DNA from: Bacilli bacterium
Lineage (GTDB): Bacteria > Bacillota_I > Bacilli_A > RF39 > UBA660
NCBI GenBank assembly: GCA_017544165.1
Contig: JAFYER010000008.1
Coordinates: 23,665-87,664 of the forward strand
DNA length: 64,000 nucleotides
Direction: 5' to 3'
Each line of letters opens with the position of its first letter. Positions within the stretch are counted from its first letter, which is position 1. Positions 8,450 through 18,144 of the stretch are shown here, piece after piece. The notes under the pieces were generated by a model. The model saw nothing but the letters and a program-made list of their open reading frames with translations, made no database searches and had not been told where the DNA came from. The translations under genes were made by a program, and so were the position numbers.

Positions 8450-8977
8450 AGGCTCTTCAGGACTTAATCCATAGATTGGTAGTTCAATATCATTTTCTTG
8501 TAAAATATATTGTAATTCAATTTTTTCAATATATTTGATTTTATCATCAATAGTTATAGCTGCATAATCATCCTCAACTTTATATTTTAAACTATCAATA
8601 CTTTTTTCTCTAATAGCATCTAATATTTTTTGAACCGTATCTCTTTTTAATTCTTTTTCATAATCTTTATGAATACCTTGCATTGGATCAATTACGTAGT
8701 ACCAATCATAATAGTAAGAAAATATTATATTATTTTTTGTTATGTATAAGTAGGTATTATTATCTTTATTAATTTTTCTTAATAAAGCATTTTTTTCTTG
8801 AAGAACTCTTTCTCTTTTTATAACTCCTAAATCTACTTCGAGATACATTTCACTTTTAAGTAGTTTCTCAAAATCTTTTCTTTTTTCACTTCGATATACA
8901 AAGAAGGCTATTATACCTACAATTACGATAACTAAACCTAGTATCAATACAAAACCATCATTTCTTTCTCTTTTCAT
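8429..8977 (-). CDS. Single-pass membrane protein, unknown, co-transcribed with murC
   Basis: 182 residues with RBS AAAGGAGTAAG inside the end of murC, so it is translated right after it. Residues 8-29 are a transmembrane helix (GFVLILGLVIVIVGIIAFFVY); the rest is a charged, probably extracytoplasmic alpha/beta domain with no motif I recognise (KNNIIFSYYYDWYYVID; DDYAAITIDDKIKYIEKIE). The placement in a cell-wall precursor operon suggests an envelope role, but that is only inference. Confidence 0.65.
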   Translation of the reverse strand: MKRERNDGFVLILGLVIVIVGIIAFFVYRSEKRKDFEKLLKSEMYLEVDLGVIKRERVLQEKNALLRKINKDNNTYLYITKNNIIFSYYYDWYYVIDPMQGIHKDYEKELKRDTVQKILDAIREKSIDSLKYKVEDDYAAITIDDKIKYIEKIELQYILQENDIELPIYGLSPEEPKKTDDF

Positions 8978-8979
8978 TC

Positions 8980-10344
8980 TTACTCCTTTACTAATTTATT
9001 TGCAACTTCATTAATTGGGCCAGCGCCGATCGTTATTACTAAATCATTTTCTTGAACTTTTTCTTTTAGATAATTTGCTATTTTATCAAATGTATCTAAA
9101 TAAATAGCATTATTATTGCCATTTTTCTTAATTAATTCTACTAGATCTTCTTCATGAACATTGTAAATGTTTGTTTCTCTAGCAGGATATATTTTAGCTA
9201 TAATAACATTTTCAAATTTAGATAATACTTTAGCAAATTCTTCGAGATGATCTTTAGTTCTTGAAAAGGTATGTCCTTGGAAAACAGCGTACTCGTGTTT
9301 ATGCGGTGTTTTCTTAACTGAATCATAAGTTGTTTTAATCTCACTTGGATGATGAGCATAATCATCATAAACAAGAGCACCATTACATTTACCAAGTAGT
9401 TCAAATCTTCGACCAACTCCATGATAATTATATAATGCCTTTTTAATTGTATTAAGGTCTATATCATATTGATGAGAAAGGGCAGTAGCGGCTAAAGAAT
9501 TTAAAACATTATGATTGCCACTTACACTAAGTGAAATATCTAATTTATATTCATTATTGACATATAGTTTATATGTTGGATGACCTAGATTATCAAAGGT
9601 AATATCTTTTGCCATATACATTGCCTGATTTTTAATACCATAAGTAATTATCTTTTTATCATAGTCTTTGACAGCCATTAAAGTATTTTCATCATCATTA
9701 TTAACAACTAAAATACCATTTTCCGGTAAAAGATTGGTAAATCTTTTGAAAGAGTGAATGATATTATCTAAATTCTTAAAATAATCTAAATGATCATTGT
9801 CTATATCTAGTATTATTTCAGCAGTAGGGAAGAAATCTAAAAAACTATCTACATATTCACAAGCTTCGGCAATAAAATATTCTTTACTACCAACATGTTC
9901 ATTACCACCGATAAGAGGCAATATTGCACCAATTTGAATTGTTGGATTTTTTTCTGCTTCCATGAAGATAGTGGATACCATACCAGTTGTAGTACTTTTA
10001 CCATGAGTACCGCATATACATAAAACATTTTTATAATCTTTCATCATTAAACCAAAGAAAACACTTCGTTCATATAATTCTTTGTTGAGCTTTTCTGCAT
10101 GAACTAGTTCCTCATTGTCTTTAGGAATAGCAGCAGTATAAACCACAATATCGGCATTTTCAACATTTTCTAAACATGGAGTATATGATACTTTGATTCC
10201 TTTTTGGATAAGCTCCTTTGTTAAATCGGATTCATTTGCATCATATCCCGTTATTTGACAATCAAATGATAAAAGTATTTTAGCTATACCACTCATGGAA
10301 ATGCCACCAATACCTATCATATGGATTTTTTTGTTTTTAAACAT
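8980..10344 (-). CDS. murC: UDP-N-acetylmuramate--L-alanine ligase
   Basis: 454 residues. Start at 10344 is chosen because GAGGTG lies 6-7 bases before it; an in-frame extension to 10395 lacks this. It has the Mur ligase order: N-terminal UDP-binding Rossmann domain (MIGIGGISMSGIAKILL), ATP P-loop GTHGKSTTTGMVS, central ligase residues (EACEY, DIDNDHLDYF), and C-terminal domain with DDYAHHPSEI. It adds L-Ala to UDP-MurNAc in the cytoplasm, the first peptide step of peptidoglycan. It shows the organism makes cell wall, unlike true Mollicutes. Confidence 0.96.
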   Translation of the reverse strand: MFKNKKIHMIGIGGISMSGIAKILLSFDCQITGYDANESDLTKELIQKGIKVSYTPCLENVENADIVVYTAAIPKDNEELVHAEKLNKELYERSVFFGLMMKDYKNVLCICGTHGKSTTTGMVSTIFMEAEKNPTIQIGAILPLIGGNEHVGSKEYFIAEACEYVDSFLDFFPTAEIILDIDNDHLDYFKNLDNIIHSFKRFTNLLPENGILVVNNDDENTLMAVKDYDKKIITYGIKNQAMYMAKDITFDNLGHPTYKLYVNNEYKLDISLSVSGNHNVLNSLAATALSHQYDIDLNTIKKALYNYHGVGRRFELLGKCNGALVYDDYAHHPSEIKTTYDSVKKTPHKHEYAVFQGHTFSRTKDHLEEFAKVLSKFENVIIAKIYPARETNIYNVHEEDLVELIKKNGNNNAIYLDTFDKIANYLKEKVQENDLVITIGAGPINEVANKLVKE

Positions 10345-10495
10345 AATATTCACCTCAGTTATCATTATTATAATATTATTTTTTTGGAAGTGCAATTATA
10401 GTTATTTGTCGAAAATTGACGAATTGCTTTAAATAATTATTATTGTTTGATATAAATAAGGTGCTCGTAAAAAATATCACATATGGAAAGGATTT

Positions 10496-11389
10496 ATGAA
10501 AAGATTATTACTTGTTTTAATATTACTTTTACCATGCCAAGTTTTTGCACATAGTTTTGAACTAAAAAATACAAATTATGCTATTTGTGATGAAGATGAT
10601 ACTTTATATCCAATTCATTATTTAACCTACAAAAATTCGCCGGTATATTTTTTAAATTTAAATGATAATTACAATTATGCTTTGGGTACATATCATGAGT
10701 ATATTGAAGTAGATGATGCTTTTTTTCTTTCTGAGTATTTATGGGCATATCCAGTAGTTAACTTTCAAACATATTATGATTATCATATGCAATTTATCAC
10801 AAGACTTTTATGGGAGGATTTATACTATGAAAAAACTTTTAATTTTTGTAATGAGGAAGAAGAAGTTTTGGAAAGAAAAGAAGAAGAGTACCAGTTAGTT
10901 AAAAATAGGGTTAATAAAGTTTTGGAAGGGATTGATATTCTTAATGAAGATCATATTCAATATCAAGGACAAAGTGTTATTTATACTGATGATTTACTTC
11001 AGTTTTATACTTTAGTAAATGATAATGGTTTAGATGTTGTTATGGATGATAACAGTATTACTATTACTGGTGATGTTGGCGAGTATTTTTTAGATTTTTA
11101 TTTAAAAGATAATTATGTAGGCAATGAATTAACCTTTACAGACGGTAAAAATAGATTAGCCACCATGCATCATCCTCCTTTTAATACATATGCCATGCAT
11201 GTTACTATCTTAGAACTTGAAGATAATGAAGATAGTTTTGAACAAGAACAAGAAGCAATAATACTTGAAGAAACCCAAATTCTAATTGAAGAACCCGAGG
11301 AAAAGGAAATTTTTATAAATATTGATGATGAAACTGAAAATAATATTTCTTTTATCGCTAAAAATACTTTTGTGTCTACTTTGTTTTAA
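10496..11389 (+). CDS. Secreted protein, possible thioester-type adhesin, next to a sortase
   Basis: 297 residues, ATG behind GGAAAGGA. A clear signal peptide (MKRLLLVLILLLPCQVFA, cleavage after VFA) is followed by YAICDED and, about 75 residues later, HMQFITRLLWEDLYYE. The spacing of a Cys in a YxxC setting and a Gln before an aromatic LW helix recalls Cys-Gln thioester adhesion domains, but this is only a visual likeness. A second cysteine (FNFC) follows. Residues 165-250 look like a beta domain; the tail is Glu-rich. It has no LPXTG motif or C-terminal helix, so it is not an obvious sortase substrate. Its last 65 bases overlap the sortase gene. Confidence 0.55.
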   Translation: MKRLLLVLILLLPCQVFAHSFELKNTNYAICDEDDTLYPIHYLTYKNSPVYFLNLNDNYNYALGTYHEYIEVDDAFFLSEYLWAYPVVNFQTYYDYHMQFITRLLWEDLYYEKTFNFCNEEEEVLERKEEEYQLVKNRVNKVLEGIDILNEDHIQYQGQSVIYTDDLLQFYTLVNDNGLDVVMDDNSITITGDVGEYFLDFYLKDNYVGNELTFTDGKNRLATMHHPPFNTYAMHVTILELEDNEDSFEQEQEAIILEETQILIEEPEEKEIFINIDDETENNISFIAKNTFVSTLF

Positions 11390-11798
11390 TCCGCTTAATA
11401 TAAAAGAAAATAATTATTATAGTAATGGTTATCATTTGATAATCGATAGTATTAACATGGATATTTTCTTTGAGGAGAATAGTACTTTAAATGAGGGTCT
11501 AGAACTTCATGAAATATCTAAAAATAATGGGCCTTTAATTATATCTGGCCATTCAGGAACAGGAAGCCTTGCCCTTTTTAATGATTTAGAATATTTAGAA
11601 AAAGGAATGATTATTAAAATAATTCATGAAAATTATCAAAAAGAATACAAAATAATTGATGTAATCTCTTATGAAAAGTTTAGTAAAGTAAATATTCCTG
11701 ATGATAATAGTTATTTATATTTAATAACTTGTGATAAATATGACATGCAAAAACAACTAATAATTGATGCCAAATTAGCCAATATTATCTATTTTTAG
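11325..11798 (+). CDS. Sortase-like protein, catalytic Arg apparently missing
   Basis: 157 residues; ATG 11325, 11328 or TTG 11322 are all possible and no strong RBS helps. An N-terminal membrane anchor (IIFLLSLKILLCLLC) precedes a short sortase barrel with the His motif IISGHSGTGSLALFNDL and the Cys motif YLYLITCDK. Sortases join cell-wall proteins through a Cys thioester and need an Arg shortly after the TLxTC Cys; the matching stretch here reads MQKQLIIDAKL, with Q or K instead. It overlaps the preceding secreted-protein gene, implying coupled translation. The fold call is good; activity is doubtful. Confidence 0.75.
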   Translation: MMKLKIIFLLSLKILLCLLCFNPLNIKENNYYSNGYHLIIDSINMDIFFEENSTLNEGLELHEISKNNGPLIISGHSGTGSLALFNDLEYLEKGMIIKIIHENYQKEYKIIDVISYEKFSKVNIPDDNSYLYLITCDKYDMQKQLIIDAKLANIIYF

Positions 11799-11816
11799 AT
11801 AAAAATTGGCTTTTTT
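11778..11816 (+). terminator. Terminator at sortase 3' end
   Basis: GCCAAT pairs with ATTGGC, with an inner ATCTA/TAGAT pair and six T. The stem begins inside the sortase coding sequence. Confidence 0.75.
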
Positions 11817-11821
11817 GCTGT

Positions 11822-11862
11822 AAAAAAAAAGGAAATTGAGTATGTTGCTTTAATATATAAGG
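11822..11862 (+). promoter_or_regulatory. Shared upstream motif (copy before dnaG)
   Basis: A9 then GGAAAT (11831-11836), 15 bases, AATATATAAGG (11852-11862). The same layout occurs before both DUF1016 genes and before comEA. It is probably a promoter or operator; no TTGACA-type -35 is present. Confidence 0.45.
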
Positions 11863-11876
11863 TTGTAGGGGATAAA

Positions 11877-13619
11877 ATGGCGTATATAAGTGAAGAAGAA
11901 ATTAACAATATTAAAAATGAAGCAAACATTGTCGATATTATTGGTAGTTATATAACTTTAAATAAAAGTGGCAATGATTATGTGGGAATGTGTCCATTTC
12001 ATGATGACCACTCTCCAAGTATGCATGTTTCAACTAAACTTGGCATTTTTAAGTGCTTTGTCTGCAATACTGGTGGTAATGTTTTTACATTTGTGCAAAA
12101 GTTTGAAAATGTATCTTTTCCTAAAGCAATTGAAATTGTGGCTAATAAATGTGGAATAACATTTAATCATACGATAGAGAAAAATGTCAGTTCTAAATTT
12201 AAAAAAGAATATGAAATAATGGAACTTTCTTCGAAATTTTATCAAAATAATTTAGCCTCCAAAGAGGGAGTTGAAGCAAAAGAATACCTTTTGAAAAGAG
12301 GTATTGATGATTCAATTATAAATGAATTTAAAATAGGTTTATCCTTCGAAGATAACAAATTAAGAGAGTTTTTTGAAAATAAAAAGATTGATTTAGAAAA
12401 AGCATATGAAATAGGCCTTTTAAATAAAGTAGGCATCGATTATTATGATATGTTTATCAGCCGAATTATGATTCCTTTACATGACATGCAAGGTAATTTA
12501 GTGGGTTATACTGCAAGATGCTACAAGACGGATGAGAAAAACAAATATATTAATTCCAAAGAATCAATTATTTATAAGAAAAGTAGCATGTTATTTAACT
12601 ATTATAATGCCAAGGAAACGGCTAGAAATCTAAAACAGATGATAATAGTCGAAGGAAATATGGATGCAATTAGCTTAGCAAGCCATGGTATTAAAAATGT
12701 CTGCGCGCTTATGGGTGTCGTTATTTCTAAAGTACAGATTGATTATTTAAAAAAATTAAATAGTAAAATTATTTTAATGCTCGATAATGATGATGCTGGT
12801 TTAAAGGCCACTTTATCAGTAGGCGATGACATGTATAACGCAGGAATTGATTTATATGTTGTTAGATTAAGTGGTGCCAAAGATCCTGATGAATATATTC
12901 GTAAATTTAGTAAAGATGAGCTTCTTAATAACATTAATCATCCCCAAAAGTATTTGGATTTTAAAATTGAGTATCTAAAAAAGAATCGTAATTTAGATAA
13001 TATCGAGGAACTAACCGAATATGTCAAAGAAGTAATCGATTCACTGCAAGGGGCATCAACCATAGAAAGAGAAGTATTTATCGGAAAGATTAGTAAAGAA
13101 TATAATATTGATGCTGAATTTTTAAAGAAAAGTCTTATTCCTGTCAAAGAGGAAAAAAAGATAATTAATAATCCTGTTTCGAAAGAAAAGAAAAGCAAAT
13201 ATACGCTAAGCGTAGAAAATCTTATTTATGCAATGCTCCTTGATAAACGTTTTTATAAGGTTTATGCAGACAAATTAGGATACTTACGAAACAAACTTGA
13301 AAGAGATATTACCCATCAAATAGGGGAATATATTGAAAAATATAAAGATATTGATATATCATCATTTATTAGTTTCATTGGTAATAATGAGGAAATGGCC
13401 AACTATATAAGTGAAGTTATTGCAATAAATCATAAAGAAAGTATCGACGAAAAGGAATTTTGTGATATACTAAGTGCCGTCATTAAATGTATTGACGAAG
13501 AGGAAATAAAAGAATTAAAGATAAAAATTAAAAATGAGCAAGATGTTGCTAAAAAAATTGAATTAATTGAAAAATTAACAGAACTAAAAAAGGGAAGTGG
13601 TAATAATGAAGGAAATTAA
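11877..13619 (+). CDS. dnaG: DNA primase
   Basis: 580 residues, ATG behind GTAGGGG. N-terminal zinc-binding domain with [13 protein letters not shown] and CFVCNTGG (CHC2 type, residues about 38-65), then the primase core with the TOPRIM sites VEGNMDAIS and MLDNDDAG, and a C-terminal helicase-binding region rich in Lys/Glu. DnaG makes RNA primers for Okazaki fragments with DnaB. It overlaps the start of rpoD by 14 bases, keeping the classical macromolecular-synthesis pairing dnaG-rpoD. Confidence 0.97.
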   Translation: MAYISEEEINNIKNEANIVDIIGSYITLNKSGNDYVGMCPFHDDHSPSMHVSTKLGIFKCFVCNTGGNVFTFVQKFENVSFPKAIEIVANKCGITFNHTIEKNVSSKFKKEYEIMELSSKFYQNNLASKEGVEAKEYLLKRGIDDSIINEFKIGLSFEDNKLREFFENKKIDLEKAYEIGLLNKVGIDYYDMFISRIMIPLHDMQGNLVGYTARCYKTDEKNKYINSKESIIYKKSSMLFNYYNAKETARNLKQMIIVEGNMDAISLASHGIKNVCALMGVVISKVQIDYLKKLNSKIILMLDNDDAGLKATLSVGDDMYNAGIDLYVVRLSGAKDPDEYIRKFSKDELLNNINHPQKYLDFKIEYLKKNRNLDNIEELTEYVKEVIDSLQGASTIEREVFIGKISKEYNIDAEFLKKSLIPVKEEKKIINNPVSKEKKSKYTLSVENLIYAMLLDKRFYKVYADKLGYLRNKLERDITHQIGEYIEKYKDIDISSFISFIGNNEEMANYISEVIAINHKESIDEKEFCDILSAVIKCIDEEEIKELKIKIKNEQDVAKKIELIEKLTELKKGSGNNEGN

Positions 13620-14709
13620 AACATTTAAAGAAAGAGAAGAAGAGTTAATTGCGGAAGGTAAAGAAAAAGGTTATATAACTTATGAGCAATTAGCGGCTAA
13701 ATTAAAAGGACTTGATATTGATAGTGACTTACTTGATGAACTTTATAATCATTTAATTGAGCAAAATATTACTGTCATATCACAAGCTGATGTCGATGAA
13801 GGTGAATCAGGAAAAGCAAGAAAAATTGAGGATGAAGAACCAATTTTACTTGATGATGAGGAAATTACAAAGGATATTAATATTAATGATCCTGTTAGAA
13901 TGTATTTAAAGGAAATTGGTCGTATATCTTTGCTTACCCCAGAAGAAGAGCAAGCATTGTCTGCTCGAATTAATGAAAATGATGAAGAAGCTAAGAGAAT
14001 CCTTGCGGAAAGTAACCTTCGTCTTGTTGTATCAATTGCTAAAAGATATGTTGGTCGCGGTTTATTATTTCTTGATTTAATTCAAGAAGGTAATATTGGC
14101 CTTATGAAAGCTGTTGATAAATTTGACTCTGAAAGAGGATATAAATTTTCAACATATGCAACATGGTGGATTCGTCAAGCTATAACTCGTGCTTTAGCGG
14201 ACCAAGCAAGAACCATCAGAGTTCCAGTTCATATGGTTGAAACAATCAATAAGATGGTTAGAATTCAAAGACAAATGACTCTTGAATTAAATAGGGAGCC
14301 TTCGGATGAAGAACTTGCTAAAAAAATGAATTTAAGTGTTGAAAAAGTAAGAGAAGTTATTAAAATATCTCAAGATCCAGTTTCTCTTGAAACGCCAATT
14401 GGGGAAGAAGATGATTCCCATTTAGGCGACTTTTTAAAGGATGAAAGTAGTCTTTCTCCAGAGGAGTATACCGAAAATGAAATCTTAAAGGAAGAAATTA
14501 AACAAGTTTTAATGAGCCTTCAACCGAGAGAACAAGAAGTACTTGAACTTCGTTTTGGTTTAATCGATGGAACTTGCCATACCCTTGAGGAAGTTGGTAA
14601 AAAGTTTAATGTTACAAGAGAAAGAATAAGACAAATTGAGGCTAAAGCTTTAAGAAAATTGCGTCATCCTTCGCGTGCCAAAAAATTAAAAGACTTCATG
14701 GAGGAATAA
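13606..14709 (+). CDS. rpoD: Primary sigma factor (sigma-70/SigA)
   Basis: 367 residues. ATG 13606 is chosen over GTG 13597 because AAAAAGGGAAG precedes it. Region 1.1 is short and acidic; region 1.2 [21 protein letters not shown]; region 2 with [26 protein letters not shown] and [19 protein letters not shown] (the -10 recognition helix); region 3; region 4 ending in the helix-turn-helix [30 protein letters not shown], which reads the -35. All are intact, so canonical TTGACA/TATAAT promoters are expected and are seen in the window. Confidence 0.97.
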   Translation: MKEIKTFKEREEELIAEGKEKGYITYEQLAAKLKGLDIDSDLLDELYNHLIEQNITVISQADVDEGESGKARKIEDEEPILLDDEEITKDININDPVRMYLKEIGRISLLTPEEEQALSARINENDEEAKRILAESNLRLVVSIAKRYVGRGLLFLDLIQEGNIGLMKAVDKFDSERGYKFSTYATWWIRQAITRALADQARTIRVPVHMVETINKMVRIQRQMTLELNREPSDEELAKKMNLSVEKVREVIKISQDPVSLETPIGEEDDSHLGDFLKDESSLSPEEYTENEILKEEIKQVLMSLQPREQEVLELRFGLIDGTCHTLEEVGKKFNVTRERIRQIEAKALRKLRHPSRAKKLKDFMEE

Positions 14710-15326
14710 TGTTAAAAAAGCGGTTAATGGCAATTGCAAATTTAGTTAAGAAAGATGCTATTGTTATCGATGTTGGAACCGATCATGCTTATTTACCAAT
14801 TTACTTATCTCAAAATAAAATAGCTAAAAAAATTATAGCTACAGATATTAGTCAAAATGCTTTAGATGGTGCTCAAAAAAATATTGAAAAAGCAAATATT
14901 AAAGATATTACATTAATATGCACTGATGGCCTTAATGGTATTGATATTTTCTATGATACTCTCATCATCAGTGGCATGGGCGCTAGTCGCATTATAAATA
15001 TACTTGATAATCATAATCTTCCTAATTACATTATATTAAGCTCCAATAATGACTATTATAAACTACGTAAATATATGAATAAGATAGGTTATAAGATTAT
15101 CAAAGAACTAGTCGTTTTAGAAAATGATAAATATTACGATATTATTTCTTATGAAAAGGGTAATGAAAAACTATCAAATATTAATTTAAAATACGGTATT
15201 AGTAAAGATAAAAAATATTATAAGTATTTATATCAAAAACAAAAAGAAATATTTAAAAAAGCAAATTTTATAAAAAAAATGTTAATTTTTAAAGAATTAA
15301 TTATTCTAAAAAAATTATCTATTTAA
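14709..15326 (+). CDS. trmK: tRNA (adenine(22)-N1)-methyltransferase
   Basis: 205 residues; the ATG shares one base with the rpoD stop. The class I SAM motif is VIDVGTDHAYLPIYL, followed by ATDISQNALDGAQKN and the family stretch DTLIISGMGASRIINIL; a Lys/Tyr-rich helical C-terminus follows, as in TrmK/YqfN. It makes m1A22 in tRNA. Position directly after rpoD matches Bacillus (sigA-cccA-trmK). Its last 8 bases overlap the convergent yqfQ-like gene. Confidence 0.92.
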   Translation: MLKKRLMAIANLVKKDAIVIDVGTDHAYLPIYLSQNKIAKKIIATDISQNALDGAQKNIEKANIKDITLICTDGLNGIDIFYDTLIISGMGASRIINILDNHNLPNYIILSSNNDYYKLRKYMNKIGYKIIKELVVLENDKYYDIISYEKGNEKLSNINLKYGISKDKKYYKYLYQKQKEIFKKANFIKKMLIFKELIILKKLSI

Positions 15327-15543
15327 AAAAAGTAGGATTATTTACTCTAATAATAGTGTTTTCCTTTTTTGGGGAAACGCATTTTATTTGTTTTTGATTA
15401 TTTTGTTTAAAACTATTAACTATTTTTTTAAAACTATTTGTCATTGGCTTTGCTTTTTCATAAAGGGGAATCATTTTATTAGCAATATTTAAAGTGCTAG
15501 AAATGCCAGAAATAATTCTAGAAAATAAAGAATTTGGATACAT
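15319..15543 (-). CDS. YqfQ/VrrA-like small protein
   Basis: 74 residues with a strong RBS AGGTGG just before ATG 15543, which makes it a real gene. The stretch LFSRIISGISSTLNIANKMIPLYEKAKPM resembles the core of Bacillus YqfQ (a run of leucine-rich helix then TPMxxxYGPM), and yqfQ lies in the same neighbourhood in Bacillus. The C-terminus is basic and Asn-rich. In Bacillus the protein is spore-coat associated; here the role is unknown. The two genes converge and overlap by 8 bases. Confidence 0.6.
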   Translation of the reverse strand: MYPNSLFSRIISGISSTLNIANKMIPLYEKAKPMTNSFKKIVNSFKQNNQKQIKCVSPKKENTIIRVNNPTFFK

Positions 15544-15642
15544 ATAACCACCTAATTCATTATATGAAAAAACTGCTTATTAAGTACTAGAATAGATTAA
15601 TCATTTATGTTATACTTATTTTAATAGGAAAGGGATTTGAAG

Positions 15643-17220
15643 GTGGACAGTAGCATAATTAGTGATACCAAGAAAATGCCAAGTTCCAATATGTTCATCG
15701 ACTTTTTCAAAGCATGGCCATATCTTTTTTTGTATGCCTTAAGAGGTTTAAAATATATTTTACTTGATATGTGGATATCCCTTTTTTCTCATGTAAGTGT
15801 CAGCGTTGATAAAAGCGTCAAAAATGTTCAAACAAATGAATTAAAAGAAGGCGAAGCCTTATATGAAAAAACCAGAAGTCAAACTAAGAAAAAAATTTAT
15901 AAATACAGTAAATCAACTTTAGCTCGTTATGAAAAGATGAAGCTTGAGTTAAATAAGGATTTACAAGCTTCTGGAGCAACGCGTAGCAAAGTGCCTAACG
16001 TCTATCAATTTACGGTTCGCGATGTAAGGGGTAATGGTAAAATATTTACTGATACGATGCCAGGTTTTTCAAAACTTGATATTAATTCTTTTTTAGTTAA
16101 TCAAGGTTATGAAGTATATAGTATTAAAACTAGTTCATTTATAAATTTTGCATATAAAGATTCAGCAATTTTAGGTCGACCAATGAGCATGAAAGACCTC
16201 GTGTTTTTACTTACTCAAATAGCAACTTATTTAAGAGCTGGTATTACATTAAATGATGCAGTTAATATAATGTCAAAGCAATTAGGCAAAAATAAAAAAG
16301 CCCAAAAAACATTTAAAGCTATTAGTTATGAGCTTTCTTTAGGAGAGTCTTTTTCTAATTCACTAGCTAAACAAGGTAATTATTTTCCACCCCTACTAAT
16401 AAATATGATTAGAGCAGCCGAGGCAACTGGTACTTTGCAAGAAACACTCGATGATATGGTTAAATATTATACAGAAGTAAATTCAACTCGGAAAGAGATG
16501 AAAAGTGCATTAATATATCCTGCTGTTATCTCAGTTTTTTCGATAGCGGTTGTAACTTTTATCATTATTTATGTTGTTCCTCAATTTACAAAAATATATG
16601 ATCAATCTGGGTTGGAGATAACGGGAATGACAGCCTTTATCATTAAGTTAAGCGGTTTTTTACAAAAAAATATTGCTATAATTATTTTGCTATTTGCTTT
16701 TACAATGATTGCTGTTTATTTTGCTTATAAAAAAATCAAATCATTCAGAACAAGTATTCAAATTATTTCTATGCATCTTCCGGTTTTCAAAGATATAATT
16801 ATTTATAAAGAGTTAAATATTTTTGCGAAAACTTTTGCGTCTTTGCTTAGAAATAATATATTTATTACAGATAGTATTGATATTTTAAGTAAAATAACGG
16901 AAAATGAAATATATAAAGCAATTTTATTTAGGACAATTAACAATATAGTAAAAGGTGATAAGATTTCCGAAGCCTTTAAAGATCACTGGGCAGTTCCCGA
17001 AGTTGCTTATCACATGATTGTAACCGGTGAATCTACGGGGCAACTTGCTGATATGATGCAAAGAGTAAGCGATTATTATCAAGAACAACACAAAAATATT
17101 GTTTCTGCTTTAAAAAGTTTGATAGAGCCATTTATGATAGTTTTCCTGGCAGTTATGGTTGGTGTTATTTTACTTGCCGTTATTGTCCCAATGTTCCAAA
17201 TGTATGATCAAATTATGTAG
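15643..17220 (+). CDS. Type II secretion/type IV pilus inner-membrane protein (PilC/GspF/ComGB family)
   Basis: 525 residues from GTG 15643, placed 8 bases after AGGAAAGGG; TTG 15637 would be too close. The N-terminal 115 residues contain a hydrophobic hairpin (WPYLFLYALRGLKYILLDMW) and a basic linker; then a PilC-like N domain (YQFTVRDVRGNGKIFTD), and two GspF domains (about 180-310 and 380-515) with FLLTQIATYLRAGITLNDAV, AAEATGTLQETL and VTGESTGQLADMM. It forms the membrane platform for pilin assembly. pilD follows 12 bases on; ATPase and pilin genes are not in the window. With ComEA/ComEC downstream it supports DNA uptake. Confidence 0.9.
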   Translation: MDSSIISDTKKMPSSNMFIDFFKAWPYLFLYALRGLKYILLDMWISLFSHVSVSVDKSVKNVQTNELKEGEALYEKTRSQTKKKIYKYSKSTLARYEKMKLELNKDLQASGATRSKVPNVYQFTVRDVRGNGKIFTDTMPGFSKLDINSFLVNQGYEVYSIKTSSFINFAYKDSAILGRPMSMKDLVFLLTQIATYLRAGITLNDAVNIMSKQLGKNKKAQKTFKAISYELSLGESFSNSLAKQGNYFPPLLINMIRAAEATGTLQETLDDMVKYYTEVNSTRKEMKSALIYPAVISVFSIAVVTFIIIYVVPQFTKIYDQSGLEITGMTAFIIKLSGFLQKNIAIIILLFAFTMIAVYFAYKKIKSFRTSIQIISMHLPVFKDIIIYKELNIFAKTFASLLRNNIFITDSIDILSKITENEIYKAILFRTINNIVKGDKISEAFKDHWAVPEVAYHMIVTGESTGQLADMMQRVSDYYQEQHKNIVSALKSLIEPFMIVFLAVMVGVILLAVIVPMFQMYDQIM

Positions 17221-17232
17221 GGGTAAATAAAA

Positions 17233-17991
17233 ATGGTATTGATGTTTTTTCTAATAGGCTTATGTTTGGGTTCCTTTTATTTAGTTATAGGTAAAAGACT
17301 TCCACAAGGATTAAATGCTATAAATGATCGCAGTAAATGCGATAAGTGTGGTCATAAACTTGCTTGGTATGATTTAATACCAATTTTTTCTTATGTCTTC
17401 TTAAGAGGTAAATGCCGTTATTGCAAAGCTAAAATTGATATTTTAAATCCTATCATAGAAATAAGTATGGGCCTTTTGTTTGTTTATGCTTATAAACATT
17501 TTCAAATAGGTTATGAGATGTTTATGTTTATGATAACATCTTCCCTAATGATGATCATTTTTATCAGTGATTTTTCTTATTATATTATTTTAGATTCGCC
17601 ACTAGTTTTAAGTGGGATATTAATATTAATCTTAAAATTATCATATTTAGGTTTAAAAGAAACAGCTTTTTCAATTTTAGCTGGTATAGCTTTATTTTTC
17701 TGTATGCTATTTATTAAAATTATCGGAGATAAAATCTTTAAAAGAGAAAGTTTAGGTGGTGGCGATATTAAATTTGCTTTTATTATTGGCTTAACCCTTG
17801 GTTTTCAACTAGGATTATGTGCTCTTATATTATCGACTTTTTTAGCTTTACCATATTCTTGTGCGGCTTTAATGCTCAAAAAAAATAATGAAGTGCCATA
17901 TGGACCATTTTTAGCATCTTCATTATTTATTGTTTTTACTTTTTCTACTAAGTTTATAAATCTTTTAGATTTAATATTTATTAGTTTATAA
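17233..17991 (+). CDS. Prepilin peptidase (A24, PilD/ComC family)
   Basis: 252 residues. N-terminal methylase-type domain with two CxxC pairs (CDKCGHK, CRYCKAK), then the aspartyl protease membrane domain with the first Asp near ISDFSYYIILDSP and the second in the GGGD motif (LGGGDIKFAFIIG). The enzyme cleaves and N-methylates prepilins at the inner membrane. Cotranscribed with pilC. Its 3' end overlaps a 30-codon gene on the other strand by 6 bases. Confidence 0.93.
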   Translation: MVLMFFLIGLCLGSFYLVIGKRLPQGLNAINDRSKCDKCGHKLAWYDLIPIFSYVFLRGKCRYCKAKIDILNPIIEISMGLLFVYAYKHFQIGYEMFMFMITSSLMMIIFISDFSYYIILDSPLVLSGILILILKLSYLGLKETAFSILAGIALFFCMLFIKIIGDKIFKRESLGGGDIKFAFIIGLTLGFQLGLCALILSTFLALPYSCAALMLKKNNEVPYGPFLASSLFIVFTFSTKFINLLDLIFISL

Positions 17992-18078
17992 AACGTAGGC
18001 TAAAATACCTGCGACAACTGAGGCAAGCATAAGAATTACCATAATCCATGCTGCTATTTTTTGAGCTTTTTTATTCAT
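17986..18078 (-). CDS. 30-residue membrane protein, DUF4044-like
   Basis: ATG at 18078 behind AAGGAAGTTG. The product starts MNKKAQKIAAWIMVILMLAS and continues VVAGILAYVL: a basic tip and one transmembrane helix. This matches the short Firmicutes family DUF4044 (K-rich start, then WIM and a hydrophobic run). Function unknown. The RBS and family likeness argue that it is real despite its size. Confidence 0.75.
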   Translation of the reverse strand: MNKKAQKIAAWIMVILMLASVVAGILAYVL

Positions 18079-18144
18079 TATTTCAACTTCCTTTTCATAA
18101 ATAATTTATCATAAATATCGATTATTATCAATATAATTAAGTAT

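Noticed and set aside
10345..10395. N-terminal extension of MurC
   Set aside because: The RBS GAGGTG sits before 10344 and the family starts at the Rossmann strand; the extension would have to include that RBS.
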